Shown in pieces: positions 23,994 to 35,879 of a stretch of 64,000 nt of DNA; position 1 is the stretch's first letter; each line of letters opens with the position of its first letter. The position numbers were made by a program, and so were the translations under genes. The notes under the pieces were generated by a model that did no database searches, was not told where the DNA came from, and was given only the letters and a program-made list of their open reading frames with translations. Source of the stretch: Folioceros fuciformis (taxonomy: Eukaryota; Anthocerotophyta; Anthocerotopsida; Anthocerotales); the NCBI GenBank assembly GCA_049999805.1, contig JBNGIO010006185.1, positions 96,170 to 160,169 of the forward strand, written 5' to 3'.

Positions 23994-25778
23994 CCTGAAA
24001 CCTGCAACCCACATACTAAAAGCTTAAGTCCTGCAACCCACGAGCAGCATCCTTCCTGACCTACTCGACGACCTTATCCTGCCTCCCTTCACAACGTAAA
24101 GAAAGAACGACAAGTCACAAAGAAAGCCTCCCTGTCAAGCTGACGACACCGACCTTCTCAAACGCCCAACAGGCCCCTGTCGCAGGAATGCAGCGATGCC
24201 TTGTCCTACACCGAAGTAGCTTACAGGCCCTGCACCAGTAACACAACGGTTGTAACCTCAACCACACATTCCCAAAGCACAACAACTGCTACAGAAAGCA
24301 AGCACCGGCACCGGAGCCCGGACTAATCCTGGCCTCACCCACTTCCCAGCACACCAAAATGCAAACAACCCAACTCGCCCTCCTCGCTCCTCTCCCCAGC
24401 ACATTCACCCACAACAAAATCCGGACTCAAAACCTTGAACAATCCACCCGGGTACCTCAAATCCCACAATCCGGCCGCAATGTGCTCAATTCGGTTTCTT
24501 CCTGCTCCTCAGACCCCACTTCCGTCCGCACCACGCACACTCCCGAGCCTCCGCCACCAGGCTCCGCTTCCTCCTCTCCACCTCCACCCAGCGCGCCGGC
24601 ATCGAGCCCCCTGCTCAAACCATACGCTATGCTTCACACACTGAAAATCACTCCTCCCCTTCCCTAGACACAATTCCCCTCAAATCCTCCCGAATCCTGA
24701 CCACAGCCCCGAGTCCCCGCCCCTCTGATCCAATCCACAGAAACAACCTCTCTTCAGCTCTACCAAACGGGGACCCAGCCGGAAATTCCTGCACCCAAAA
24801 TGTCAGCAGATCGTCCGCCCAATTCCGTGGGTGACAAATGCCCGAAATCGATGGGATACTCGGCCGCGCTGGACCGCGCTGCTCTCCTATCCTTCGGCCC
24901 CCTCGTCTTCAGCAGCGAGCAGAGAGCAGCAGCAGCTTGCGTGTAATCGGCAGCCATGGGCGACGCGATGCCATGTGTGTCTAGTGCTTTGGGCACGGAG
25001 CCTCCACGACCGCCGGTCGCCGACTGGCGTACGCGGTATCCAAAGCAGCCAGTCGCTTCAGCCAAGTCACTGTTGATAAAACTGTGCATCGGCTCTTTCA
25101 CCTAGTCTCGTCTACCTAGCCCCGCGGTGGCCCATGGGAACTCGGGCCACCAAACCTCCGAAAATAAGAAGTTTCTGTTTCTATAGCTTTGCTGCAAAGC
25201 TATGGAAATCTAGGCTGAAAACTTTGTAACACATGGCTTCAAGAAAGTTTAAACGCATATGCTATGCACACATTCAGACACCTCGGCGCACTTTTAAACG
25301 CCAGTAGTACTAGTAGTATTCAACACCTTGCATCTTAGTCAGGCTACCTCTTCTACCGCTCCGACCAATATTAATCTTAAGTAATTAAAATCCTACCATA
25401 CCCACCAGACAAAGAATATTACGCACTTAAACCTCTCCAATTTTGGGCTCATGGCTTTCCAGGAGCCCGGATGAGGATTTTCGGGTTTAGGGTTGACTGG
25501 TAATATGTTTGAGTTCCGTACCTCAACCCTTTTCCAAGGTGGTCTCACTGAGTAGCTCCCCTCCACGTGGGTAGGATTTCCGAGATATGTGACATGACCT
25601 TGTGGGGATAACGAAGCTTTTGAGTCGATGTAGAGGACTGGAATAGGAGCTATCCAGACAGAACTGGAGATTCGGTGAGGGACTTGAACAACGCCTGCCA
25701 GTCACTTATCTCCTGCCCTCCATTAGCCACCTGCCAAGTTCACAGACACGAAGCCTCCTCAGCGGATGTAGCTTGTCT
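23994..25778. other. RING gene 5' region and intergenic DNA
   Basis: 24000-24780 is strongly C-rich on the plus strand (G-rich on the gene strand) and probably includes the RING gene's 5' UTR, its intron and its promoter. The ORFs at 24359-25101 lie on both strands with no recognisable domain. 25100-25778 has no gene that I can support. Confidence 0.45.
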
Positions 25779-27355
25779 TCATGAACTGCACTTTTGTTGA
25801 AGAAGAGATGCAGCAGTTGTCTCAGGTTCCAAAGTGTGCACCGGGTCGAATATCACTACCTCAAAAAGTAGACCATCTTGTGGTGGAGCGTCGAGAGCTC
25901 TGACGCAGACATTGGCAGCATCTTCTCTGCTTATGCTGCCCTTGACTTTACCACCCTGAGATGCACACGTTCCCAAACAGCGCACGAGGTCCTTGCTCAG
26001 ATGCCTGCATGGCCTTCAGTGTCAGGTAAGTGTGAACAGATACCGAGGGATGATAACCTGTCCGACGCTGAAACCTAGCCGGCCACCAGGTTCATCTCGC
26101 AAAGAACCAGCCCTCACAATGGTATGGGGAATGCCCAATCTGGTGATCGTGGTTTCGTCTTTCTCGACTTGATTTCTGCTCCCTTGTATGAAAAAGAATC
26201 CAAAACCTTCATTGTCCCTGAACACAGAAAGCTGCACAGTATGGATCATTCTGTCATTTGTACTGCTGAGGGGGTCGAGCCAATGGCAGGGACGGAAAGG
26301 TTGTGGACATACCTGGGAAAGAAAAACAATATGTTCTACGCCCTTGAGCAATACCGGATCTCCCAAGGCACCGACCTGACATTCAACAAGTACACATCCA
26401 CATCAGATGTTTGGCAACTCCTGAGATGAGAAGTTGATGTTTCGATACGACACACGGCAGGAAGTTATCTACCTTTGACGGACAGATAATGGCTTTAACT
26501 CCTCGCAGAGCTTTCTTCAAGCTCAGTTTGTCGTTTACATCTCCAATCACGGGCTGTTCCATGGACGGCTGTTACGTCCATGTCAAAGACTGTCCCATGC
26601 TCAAGCACTGGACAATGATTGGCATTCGTGTACCTACCTCAACATAAGAGCCAAAAGCAATTGTAGCTGCTCTCACATCTTTCACAAGAGCCCTTACGCG
26701 CGCACGCTTGAGAATGAGCGACAGCACGATTAACTGGTTACAGACAAGCGAACAGATGTAAGCACACGGCAACTACTCCAGGCTCCACCATTGTTGTGAT
26801 CCAACCATCTATACCTGGCCAGTATCGCAGTCAGCATCAGTAACCAACACCGCGTCTCTCTGCCCCTCTACCTCCAGCTCATCCTCCTCTGCAACACGTC
26901 CTTTGCTCCTCAGCACTCCCGGAATTGCCGAACCAATCACAAACAACTTATTCGACCATCCTTACTGTCAGCATTGCTGGCATCCTGCTCAGACGCTCCC
27001 CCGTCCTTGGGAAGCTGCTCGGGAGCTCCGTACCATTTCCTCAGCTTCGGACCACCTACGGCCACAGTGATCAGTCCCACCAAAGACAGTCCTACACACA
27101 CACTGAAGAATGGTAAATGAGACGAGACACACCTTCGATATAATCCAAAAGTCGGTCACCAAACGATATAGGCGAGGACCTCCCATCCGAGTCCGCTTTG
27201 CCTCCGGCCTGAACTGGTTGCAAGCCTGATTTACTTCTACAAGGCAAAGGAGACACTCTAGGGCAGAAGCAACTGCAACCAAGTGACGGGAAAGCACCAC
27301 CCAGGAGAGTGTGCGTGCCTCCAGAAATTGAAAGCTTGGAGAAATGCAGAGCCAT
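25779..27355 (-). CDS. NAD(P)-binding Rossmann-fold protein, NmrA/atypical SDR, plastid-targeted (At1g72640-like)
   Basis: Eight minus-strand exons: 27355-27133, 27055-26966, 26888-26815, 26733-26638, 26553-26473, 26375-26313, 26231-26058 and 25955-25779. They sum to 978 bp, giving 325 residues. The second split (intron 26889-26965, 77 bp, GTAAGG donor) is needed to keep the frame. The N-terminus is Ser/Arg/Cys-rich, like a transit peptide. LLDYIEGGPKLRKWYGAP precedes the Rossmann core, DAVLVTDADCDTGQLIVLSL, where a classical GxxGxxG loop is replaced by DADCDTGQ. IPHTIVRAGSLRDEPGG and KGSISREDAANVCVRALD are typical of NmrA-like epimerase/dehydratase relatives. The substrate is unknown and cofactor binding is inferred. 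The gene is head-to-head with RH39. Confidence 0.82.
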
Positions 27356-27818
27356 TCCCCTAGCTTCGCTTGAACCTCCTCCTCACAATCTTCATCCACA
27401 AGTGAAATCACAAGAGAAGCTCACAAATTCCCAGGGTTTGCTCGCGAATTCTTTCAGAGTGCCCTTGCATCATCCTGGCTCTCCAACGTCTCAACATTTC
27501 ACGTACTCTTCTCTCCGTTCATGTGTTACAACAGTCGATCCCGTTCCGTTTTCTTTTCTGATTAGCCAAAATCGTGATCTTCGAATCCTTAAACCCTCTG
27601 CTCCTGCAGCTAGGGCTTGGACGACACTGGAAATCGCGTCTGAATTTTTGATTCGCGAGCCACGGGACGTGACGTGACGTGACTCAGGATAATTTGTGTC
27701 TGCGAGCTGAGGAGCCCGTGGATTGCAGGGCAGGAATCGAGCAGGGAGCCAATCTTGAAGGAGACGAGGATTACGCAATGTGGTAGTGGAGAGCTTACAG
27801 TTCTTCTTCGCTGTGACT
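27356..27818. promoter_or_regulatory. Short divergent promoter region between the SDR-like gene and RH39
   Basis: 463 bp separate the two start codons, so both genes must be driven from within or across this stretch. A tandem ACGTG block (GGGACGTGACGTGACGTGACTC, about 27663-27684) carries repeated ACGTG/TGACG cores like those bound by plant bZIP factors. That binding is inference from motif shape only. Confidence 0.5.
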
Positions 27819-30532
27819 ATGGTGCTGGAAGTGCGTAACATGGCTCTGCTCTCTCGCCGCACGGTGTTGTCCTTTGTTTGCCGGTCTCCATTTCACATTC
27901 CAGCCAGCAGAGTGCCTGCTCGGAAATGTTGTGCGGTTGCGCTGGCACGGCCGGCGAGTCTGGCTCCAGCTGAAGTGGCTGTAGGTGCAGACAATTCGAG
28001 GTCTCCGTCGAACACGGCTGCGCTGCTGGAGAAGTTCAGGTCGAGGCAGATCAAAGATGCTGCACGAGCTGCTGGCAGGATGCCAGTGGTCAAGGAGAAG
28101 CAAGTTGCGGAGCCACCAGCACCGTTGCCGGAAACATTCGGAGAACTTGGCTTGACTGACGAGCTTCTGGTTGCGCTGGATCACTTGAAGATAGAAAAGC
28201 CTACCGAAGTCCAGCGCATTGGCATTCCTGCGGTGCTAGCAGGAGAGAATGTTGTGGTTGCATCGCATACTGGATCCGGCAAGACTCTTGCGTACATGCT
28301 TCCTATTGTTCAGGTGTGTCTGCGCGGTTCTGAAACGAATGTCTGTTTTTTCATCGGTTCATTTGCTTCCATGATCGTGTGTGATCCTACTGCAATGTGA
28401 GGGCGATGCTGATGCCCAGAATTGAGCTTCTCCCAAAAAATGTGTTGACACCAGGCGACTAAGTACTCACTGTTCTCTTCCATGGAATGGTGCAGGCCTT
28501 GAGAACGGAGGAAGCTCTCCACGGCTTTTCAACTAGGCCAAGAAGACCGAGAGCAGTGGTTCTCTGTCCCACCAGGGAGCTGGCCGAGCAGGTTTGTCCA
28601 TTGGACCACTATTCTTTGCATCAATATAATGTGCTGCGGGGCTGGCAGTGTCGTGAAGCTGACCGGGATTTTGCTTCATCTGCCAGGTCTATAAAGTAGC
28701 AAAATCGATATGCCACCACGCCCGATTTCGAGCGGCCATCATTGGGGGTGGCTCAAGGATGAAACCTCAAGAAGATACGTTAAATAGTCCTGTGGACATG
28801 GTTGTTGGGACACCAGGGCGGTTATTAATGCATATTGAAGAGGGGAATATGGTCTATGGTGATATGAAGTATGTGGTGAGCTTTTGAACTCTAGCTAACT
28901 AGTGTACTTGCTCATGGATGACCATACTTCTCGACCCGTGTAGCCCTGACCAATTCACTTTCTTCTCACGTTGCTGTCAGATATTGGACGAGGCAGACAC
29001 AATGTTTGACCAGGGATTTGCCCCTGAAGTTCGCAAGTTTCTTCGCCCTTTAAGAAACCGGGCATCCCAACCTGGGGACAAAGGGTTCCAAACTGTCTTG
29101 GTCACCGCCACAATCACAAAGGTGAGAGATAAGTGGTGGGCTTCCCTTTATTGTTTCGCTTTCCACATCAACATGGAAGCTTTATATTCTGTGATGCATC
29201 CTCGCAGGCAGTGCAGAAGCTGCTGGATGAGGAATTTCCAGGCATTAAAAGACTCTACACCTCCACTTTGCATAAGAAGGTGGCAACTGCTCGACATGAG
29301 TTCATAAAGATATCAGGCTCCGAGAACAAGCTCGATTCTTTGCTGCAGGTAACCGTAGCTTGTCGGGACTTAAATCTTGGACTTCCCCTAGTTTCATAGC
29401 TTGCCTGACTTGGTTTGCAAATTGGCAGGTTTTGGAACCAAGTGTTTCCAAAGGGCATCGAGTGATGGTGTTCTGCAATACAGTCTCTTCATGCCGTGCC
29501 GTGGACCACCACCTTCGAGAAAGTGGTATGACCACAGTCAACTATCATGGAGAGGTTCCTGCAGAAGAAAGGTTCGTGGTTGCCTGCTCCATGCGCATTT
29601 GGGTGAACGGGACTTCTTGCATCTTATCATCTTTCTCGCATCCTAGCTGACTAGAGTTTTTAACTGAACCCTCACCGACGTTACATGTACCATACAGGGT
29701 TGAGAATCTCAATAAATTCCGAGCTGAAAACCAGACTAGAGTACCTCCTCTTATCTGCACCGACCTGGCCGCACGTGGACTTGATCTCGTGGTGGACCAA
29801 GTCATCATGTTCGACTTCCCCTTGAATTCGGTAGGTGTGCATTGTCTCAAACAGCGTGGTCGTTTGATTGCCTGGTTGATTTACATCGTGGTTCGTCTTT
29901 TCCTCATGCTAGTTTCTGACTCTCGATAGCTGCTCTTGTGTTCAGATTGACTACCTTCATCGAACAGGGAGGACAGCGCGGATGGGTGCCAAAGGTAATT
30001 CTAACCCGCTTGAACTCGTAGGCTGACTGTTGTTTCGTTACTTCATCAATCACTGGCTCTCATCGATGTCGTGACCCTTTTTCCAGGAAAAGTAACCAGT
30101 TTATTCACGAAGCACAGCCAGACGCTTGCTGAACAAATTCAGCTGGCCATGAGTAAAGGGGAGTCATTGGAGGGAGTTATTGGAAGCCGGGAGAAGCTGG
30201 AGGTGATGAAGAAACTGGAAGCCCGAACAAGGAAGGAGACGGAAGGACGGAAGGATGACAAGGCGGGCACCAAAAGGGGAACCAAAGTCGGATTGGTGCG
30301 CAGCCCATCTGGTGCTCTCAAGATTGCCAGAGGCTCGTCACCACAGTCAGTAGGAAGGAAAGTAGGTAGTAGAAGTTCGGTTGCGAAGCGATACGGCACT
30401 GACTCGAAGAGACCATCTAGGCCCCCTAGCAAGTCCCGACCTTCGCAGGCTGTGGGCAGCTTCAAAAGTAAATCAGGTCCTAGTGCAGGTAGGAGCAGGA
30501 AACCTGCCTCTGTAAAGAAGCGCGAAATGTAG
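27819..30532 (+). CDS. RH39: DEAD-box RNA helicase RH39, plastid rRNA maturation
   Basis: Nine exons: 27819-28313, 28496-28591, 28687-28875, 28981-29121, 29208-29348, 29429-29571, 29698-29830, 29946-29994 and 30087-30532. They sum to 1833 bp, giving 610 residues. The upstream open frame lacks ATG, so 27819 is the first start. The N-terminus is Arg/Ser/Ala-rich, a likely transit peptide. Helicase motifs are the Q motif with [13 protein letters not shown], Walker [10 protein letters not shown] (148-156), [25 protein letters not shown] (DEAD near 263-266), VTATIT in place of [19 protein letters not shown] and [10 protein letters not shown]. The C-terminal 140 residues are Lys/Ser/Arg-rich and disordered. 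These features match Arabidopsis RH39, which is implicated in the hidden-break processing of plastid 23S rRNA. The gene stops 86 bp before CPN20. Confidence 0.92.
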
Positions 30533-30618
30533 TGAGTTCTCGAAACTTCGTGTTGAGTTCCTTTAAAGAGGTTCTCGCAAGCTTCGTATTGATGCCCGTG
30601 ATCAATCCGGCAATCCAG

Positions 30619-31775
30619 ATGGCTGCCTGTTCCCAACTGCGCGCGCCTTTACAGGCGTTGGCAGCATCCAGCATTAGCTCGTCCGAGGGGTTGCGGCAGG
30701 GCAATCCTGTGCGCGTTCGACTGCCTCTGGTTCCATCGCGTAGACAATGCAACGGCGCTTTCATCAGAGCCGCTACTGCAGTGGCGCCTAAGGTTTAGTG
30801 TCAGGGACCTTATTTTGCTTGAGCGGCAAGCTGCGGTAGTCGTTTTGCAGTGTCTGAGGGATTCTCATTTTCTGTTTTGGTGCATCAGTTCAAAACCTTG
30901 ACGCCGCTGGGAGACCGTGTCCTGGTGGAGATCGAGACTGTTGAGGAAAAGACGAGCGGCGGAATTCTTCTCCCTACCACTGCTCAGACCAAGCCTCAAG
31001 GTGGCAAAGTTGTCGCCGTTGGCGAAGGGAAGACAGTCGGCGACAAGAAGGTTGCTCCCAGCGTACAGGTTGGACCGCTTTTGCAGCCCTAACCGAACTC
31101 TGGTTCCCAGTCAAGCTGCTCCGTCTGCCGGCTAGGATATGTTGAGCCTATTGGCTTTAGCTTCCGGGGGAATAACCCATTCATCTGCGCAGACCGGTAA
31201 CTCCATTGTGTACTCGAAGTACGCTGGAACAGAAGTGGAGTTCAACGGCACAGACCACCTTTTGCTGAAGGAAGATGATGTTGTCGGGCTTCTGCAAACT
31301 GATGACATCAAGGATTTGCAGCCTCTGAACGACAGGGTGCTCATTAAGGTGACGTATCCTCTGAATCTTGACTTTTGCACTATTTTTGTGGTGGAGGCCC
31401 GCTCACGCGTCTGCGGATGTCAGATTCAAGAAGCAGAGGACAAAACAGCGGGCGGAGTGTTGCTTACAGACAGCGCCAAGGAGAAGCCTGTCATTGGGAC
31501 TGTGAGTAAGCTAAAACCCTAGCTAAGTGACCGGTGTAGGAATTGTGATGCTGAGCTGAATTCAGTGTGCTCTCTTTTTTTGCGATTGCGATTGTGAGCA
31601 GGTTGTTGCGACTGGGCCTGGAGCTCTTGGTGAAGACGGTGTGCGGAAGCCGTTGCAAATGTCCTCTGGCAACAGTGTATTGTACTCCAAGTATGCTGGA
31701 AACGACTTCAAAGGCAAAGATGGGGCTCAATACGTGGTCCTGAGGGCTTCAGATGTCCTCGCCGTGCTGAGCTAG
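30619..31775 (+). CDS. CPN20: 20-kDa plastid co-chaperonin CPN20 (double GroES domain)
   Basis: Five exons: 30619-30792, 30889-31068, 31193-31348, 31424-31501 and 31602-31775. They total 762 bp, giving 253 residues, the same length as I recall for Arabidopsis CPN20. It caps the plastid Cpn60 folding chamber, for example during Rubisco assembly. After a transit peptide of about 55 residues come two GroES-like domains in tandem. The first has [44 protein letters not shown] and EDDVVGLL. The second has [47 protein letters not shown] and ASDVLAVLS. An in-frame ATG at 30592 would add nine residues; 30619 (MAAC) is preferred by its similarity to known starts. The gene lies on the same strand as RH39, 86 bp downstream. 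Confidence 0.95.
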
Positions 31776-32074
31776 ACAACAACATTTTTGTCATATCAAC
31801 GTGATATAACTTGAGTTCACGTTTCAACCTAACGGGTCTTGCGGCTTCCTGTGGCTCCTATCTCGTAGATATACCAAGTCCTGTATCCTAATTCGGTTTA
31901 CATTCAGAGCTCTGGTTTATCATGCTGCAAGGCGCAGCTCTCATTGGCTTTCAGCTACCTGCCAGGCCTCAGATCTGCTACTGTGGGGTCAACCGTGTTG
32001 AGTATGCCGCCTGCAAAAGTGTGATAGGCATGGCTGCCGCTCGCCATTCAAGTACCTCTTTCGCTAGTGTATGT

Positions 32075-32450
32075 ACATATCATTACCATCATGATATTGT
32101 TCCCATTCCAATGCCCACACTTTCCAATGGAAGGGTGACAGATGGCGAGGAACTTTACACACAGTAGTTTCCTCTTCCGCCTTCATTGATACACACTTAC
32201 TTCAGTACTCTATATTCATCACAAGCTGCTATGCATCTAGCGGAGGCATTCTAGGCTCACTGCCAAGGCTAATTAATATAACCACCAGGTGGTTCGCTAA
32301 GAACTCTCAAGATGGGTTCGTCTCTTCGGTCCACCACCTTGTACGGACGCAGAGGAGCTAGAGGAGGCATCCCAGGCTCATTGCCGGGGCTAGGACCACT
32401 GGGTGAGTTCCTGGGACCCTTCCAGTCGATCACCTCCTGCGCAGGTGGAC
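32075..32450. repeat. Dispersed repeat copy shared with 35880-36250, including one SGPSPGNEPG unit (minus strand)
   Basis: This segment matches 35880-36250 in order: TTCCCATTCCAATGCC, TTCCAATGGAAGGGTG, ACACACAGTAGTTTCCTC, GCCTTCATTGAT, TCTAG-GGAGGCATTCTAGGCTC and ACCACCAGGTGG. Then comes the unit coding, on the minus strand, GPRNSPSGPSPGNEPGMPP. The minus-strand frame ends with ILRVLSEPPGGYIN and a stop. There is no signal peptide here, so this is a partial duplicate of the peptide-precursor gene near 36.2-36.6 kb. The boundary at about 32458 abuts another dispersed repeat. Confidence 0.75.
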
Positions 32451-32457
32451 GAGCCAG

Positions 32458-33000
32458 AAGAATCATCAGCCACCTGTGCCCTGCAACACTCTCAACTTGG
32501 TTGAAAGTCGTAGGACACAAGGAAAAACCCAGCGACACTCCCCTAAATGCTTTTTTATTCCTCGAATTAGCGAAATTGTAAGAACTTGATCATAGCCCAC
32601 GATATTTCATGATATTCTCACTTCACACCAGTCCAAAAGACGGGCTCTACAACGCGCCTACGATTTGCGCACAAATGTGCTCACTTCTCGACTACTCCTG
32701 AAACCAGGATCCCGTGCACAGAAAGCTCCTTCCAATGGACACGCCACCGCTGCCAATCCTCGCTTGCGGCTTGCTCCCGTGGTGAGCTGCAAACGGATTG
32801 AACCACAGCCGTGACTAAGATGCTTTTGCGTGACAAGCACCAGACAGTGACCTGGACCTCACAAGTGTGAGAATAAGGAGATGGTACGATAGTACAGTTC
32901 CCAAAGCACAAGTACGTAGTGGTGTCGGTCCAGAGACCCTGCACGGAGCGTTCAGAGCCGTCCTTATGCGATCTGTCCCACACTTAAAATGTAGCTAGGC
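32458..33000. repeat. Dispersed repeat, copy A (partner at 40634-41345)
   Basis: Begins GAAGAATCATCAGCCACCTG and continues through ATTTCATG, AAAAGACGGGCTCTAC, ACAAATGTGCTCACTTCTC, AGAAAGCTCCTTCCAA and GATTGAACCACAGCCGTGAC, all found in the same order at 40634-41345. It ends near CCGTGCATGCCGGGTTCTTG at 33010-33030. No protein is recognisable. It is likely a degenerate mobile element or a segmental duplication. Confidence 0.8.
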
Positions 33001-33030
33001 CTTTCACAATCCGTGCATGCCGGGTTCTTG

Positions 33031-33661
33031 ATTGGGCTTTTCTGGTGTCCGTGGGGCTTCCCTAACTCAAACAATCTGAAGGCATCTATGATACTTCGAG
33101 TTTATAATTCAAGTCTTGCGCTATGCACACCAGTGCCAGTGCTTGCATCTTCGTCAGCGGATATTTCGATATTTTTCCCGCTCTGCTGCAAGATAGATTT
33201 AACCGTGGCCTGCTCGTCGTGAATATGGACCGAGAGGACTGCGTACATCACACTTAGCTGCCTTGCCTGATCCTCAATCGAAATCCAAATGGTTTGATGA
33301 GAATGGTTTGACGAGAGCGAAGGTTTCTTAAACTATGGGTCTTCTTCAAAATATACCTCTATGATTTCAACCGCTCGCCCCGAAGCCATGTAGGGACGCT
33401 CTCCGTCCTACCAACTTGGATCGGGCCCTACACCAAGTTGAACTCTGGCAGCGTTTTGCCAGGCGGAAGCGGTTTTTCAACAGCCCTTTAGAGAGGAGTG
33501 TTCCTTGCCAGAGGATGACGCACGATCTCAAAGACCCCGGCAGGTGGTTACTCCATCGGAGATTGGAAGCAATTTTCAACACACTATAGCCAATTGCTGG
33601 ACCCCGTCCCAGGCCAAAAGCCATATGACTAGTCGTTCAACAAGTCTGCTGACCTCCCGCC
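33031..33661. other. No gene recognised
   Basis: No recognisable coding sequence between the dispersed repeat and the PPR pseudogene. The minus-strand ORF at 33367-33624 has no family resemblance that I can see. Confidence 0.45.
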
Positions 33662-35078
33662 TCAACATCCACAATCTGTAAGGCCAGTGTACCCCACCTG
33701 CTTCACATGTGTCCTTAAATGATCCAGCAAAGTGTACACCGTTGGCTCATGTTCATGCCTGCCTGCCTGCCATCGCCCACGAGGAATGTGTGCAAATGCT
33801 GTTTTCATGCTGGATCCAGCTCTGGCCAGGGTTCTTCCATGCACCTGCACACAGTCTCAGAGTATTCACTTCCTGCCCTGCGCACAGTCCCACAATCCAG
33901 CATTCGTAAACATGTTTGCCATCTGCACATACGTCGCCGAGTGCTGTGGGTCCGAACCCACATCACCATGGAAGGCACGCTTCCCAAGCAACACGTTACC
34001 ATGCTTTTGACAGGCACCCAGCAAACACAACCACAGCGTCAAATCGGGCTTCATGGGCATCTGCGAAAGCATAACTTCTGTGAGGCTGAAGAGCTCAGCA
34101 CGACTGACCAGATCGATGACACAAGCATAATGCTCCAGCTCCACAGAAATGTCATGCTCCCAGCTCATGTTTCCGTGACTCCGTTTGGTTTCACTCCTCT
34201 CCCACACATTCTCTCGTTGCACTCCACACTCAACTCACAACTTCCTTAGCGAGCGTAACCAGCAATAAGCGCCGTCCACGATACGACATCCGGCTAGGGC
34301 AATGAGTCAAACATGTTCTGAGCATCCTGCATGCTCCCACACTCGCTGTGTGCATGAAAGAGACTGTCTGCCACACAAAGACGCTGCTCCCATCCACTCT
34401 CCCGTATCCTCCCATGGATCTGCACACAGGCGCTTGAGGCCCTTGCACGACTGCACGCTTCCAAGATACACACAAACATGCCCTCATCCAGAATCGTGCC
34501 CCTAGCCCCCAACCGACCATAAAGTGGCAAGGCTCTTTCTCCTTGTTCCTGCTGGCCATACGCCGAAATCATGGCAGTCCAAGACACTAAATCATGCTTG
34601 GACAAAAAGTGGAACACCGGCTCGGCATCCTTGATGCTCCCACACTTTGAATACATACCATACATATTGCTGCACTATTGACAAAATCGTCTGATCCAAA
34701 TCCCATTCTCACAGCTTCCGCATGTACTTCCTTACCCTGCCGCAGTGAGTCTACCTTGACTAACCTACCATCCACAAGAACTCCTTTCTCCTTGTCTGCA
34801 ACCATGCCACAACCCTGGAGACTGCTGACAAAGGCCCATACATCTAGACTCAAACCCTCTTCCCTCATGTGTCCATTGGAGTGGCACATCGTGGAAAGAT
34901 CGAGCTTGCAGTTGTGTACAACTCTTTTCAATATGAACTCTTGGTTGCTCGAAGAGGCTGTGGTAACGTCCTCCGTTCTATCTTCTTCAACCTTTGAGCT
35001 CAACCGCGCTTGGCACTGGGTCATTGTGTTTAGTTCGAAATCCAGTGTGATGGGGCAGGGAAGTGTTGATCTCCTCAT
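33662..35078 (-). pseudogene. Decayed PLS-class PPR gene
   Basis: Minus-strand fragments in three frames line up as one PPR protein. 35078-34587 has SLRQGKEVHAEAVRMGFGSD. 34665-34294 has MYSKCGSIKDAEPVFHFLS, HDLVSWTAMISAYGQQ and GSMQDAQNMFDSLP. 34222-33866 has LEHYACVIDLVSRAE, MPMKPDLTLWLCLLGACQKHGNV and SATYVQMANMFTNAGLW. 33850-33662 has HEHEPTVYTLLDHLRTHVKQ, resembling the start of the E+/DYW linker. Frame changes occur between all fragments and no deaminase domain remains. Multiple frameshifts argue for a pseudogene rather than an intron-containing gene, because this PPR class is usually intronless. It is related to, but clearly diverged from, the intact copy at 56823. Confidence 0.8.
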
Positions 35079-35879
35079 GCTGTCCGACCGTGTACAGGTG
35101 CAGACCTCAATGGAAAACCCATATCGGTATTAACACGGGAAACAGCACTGGAAGATGCTACTGTATCACTGAGCTTCTCCTGTAAGGTGTTTTTGGGCTT
35201 TGAAAGGTAGCTTCACGCATGGGAAGATCTTTGGTTTCATCAGCTAATACTGCTAATCTATGTTTGCAGCCAGAACTTCGGTTGCGAATGGTGGATGCCA
35301 TATCTAAGGTAGCATGCTCTTAAAGTTCTGTCTGTCCGGGCTGTAGGCACTGCTGTGAGTTGAAGTACATCATGAAAAGTTGTGGTCTTATCATCTTACG
35401 TTGCTCGTAGAGGGTGCTGTAGCAGTTGAGAGTGAGCCTTCCATCTTGCTGTTGTTGAGATTGTAACAACGGTTGCCTGGGGTTAGGCTCTTGATATGAG
35501 CTCCGTTGGCGCTGGTCGACTGGGTTGTTTCTTTGAGCATCGCTCGAAGGTCTGTGCCCAGCAAGTGGATCCTCGAGTTGAAATGCCTTTCTGGGTGGCT
35601 CTGCATGGCTGATGATAATATCAATCCATGAGGAACGCTTGTGTTTTGTTCAGGATTACGTTGTGCTATTACGATTTCGCCTCCTGGATTCCCAGACAAA
35701 TCATGACCCCAGTGTGCCCAATTCTTTTTGCAGCCATGGGATATTGCAGCAGCAAGGTTGATCGTGGAGGTATGTGTATCCATCAATTCTTGTCGGTTTG
35801 GTGACTCCGAAGAAAGTCCTTCACTTGTGATGGAGGTATCGATAGAGCCGGAGACTTCTTTTCTATGGTTGAATTTCAT
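35079..35879. other. No supportable gene; one 162-codon minus-strand ORF at 35391-35879
   Basis: The ORF runs ATG to stop on the minus strand, is Ser/Asn/His-rich and resembles nothing I know. Its start abuts the boundary of the dispersed repeat at 35880. It could be chance. Confidence 0.3.

Noticed and set aside
26815-27055. Apparent frameshift in the second exon of the SDR-like gene
   Set aside because: A 77-bp GT-AG intron (26889-26965, GTAAGG donor, TTGCAG acceptor) restores the frame and makes the total CDS a multiple of three.
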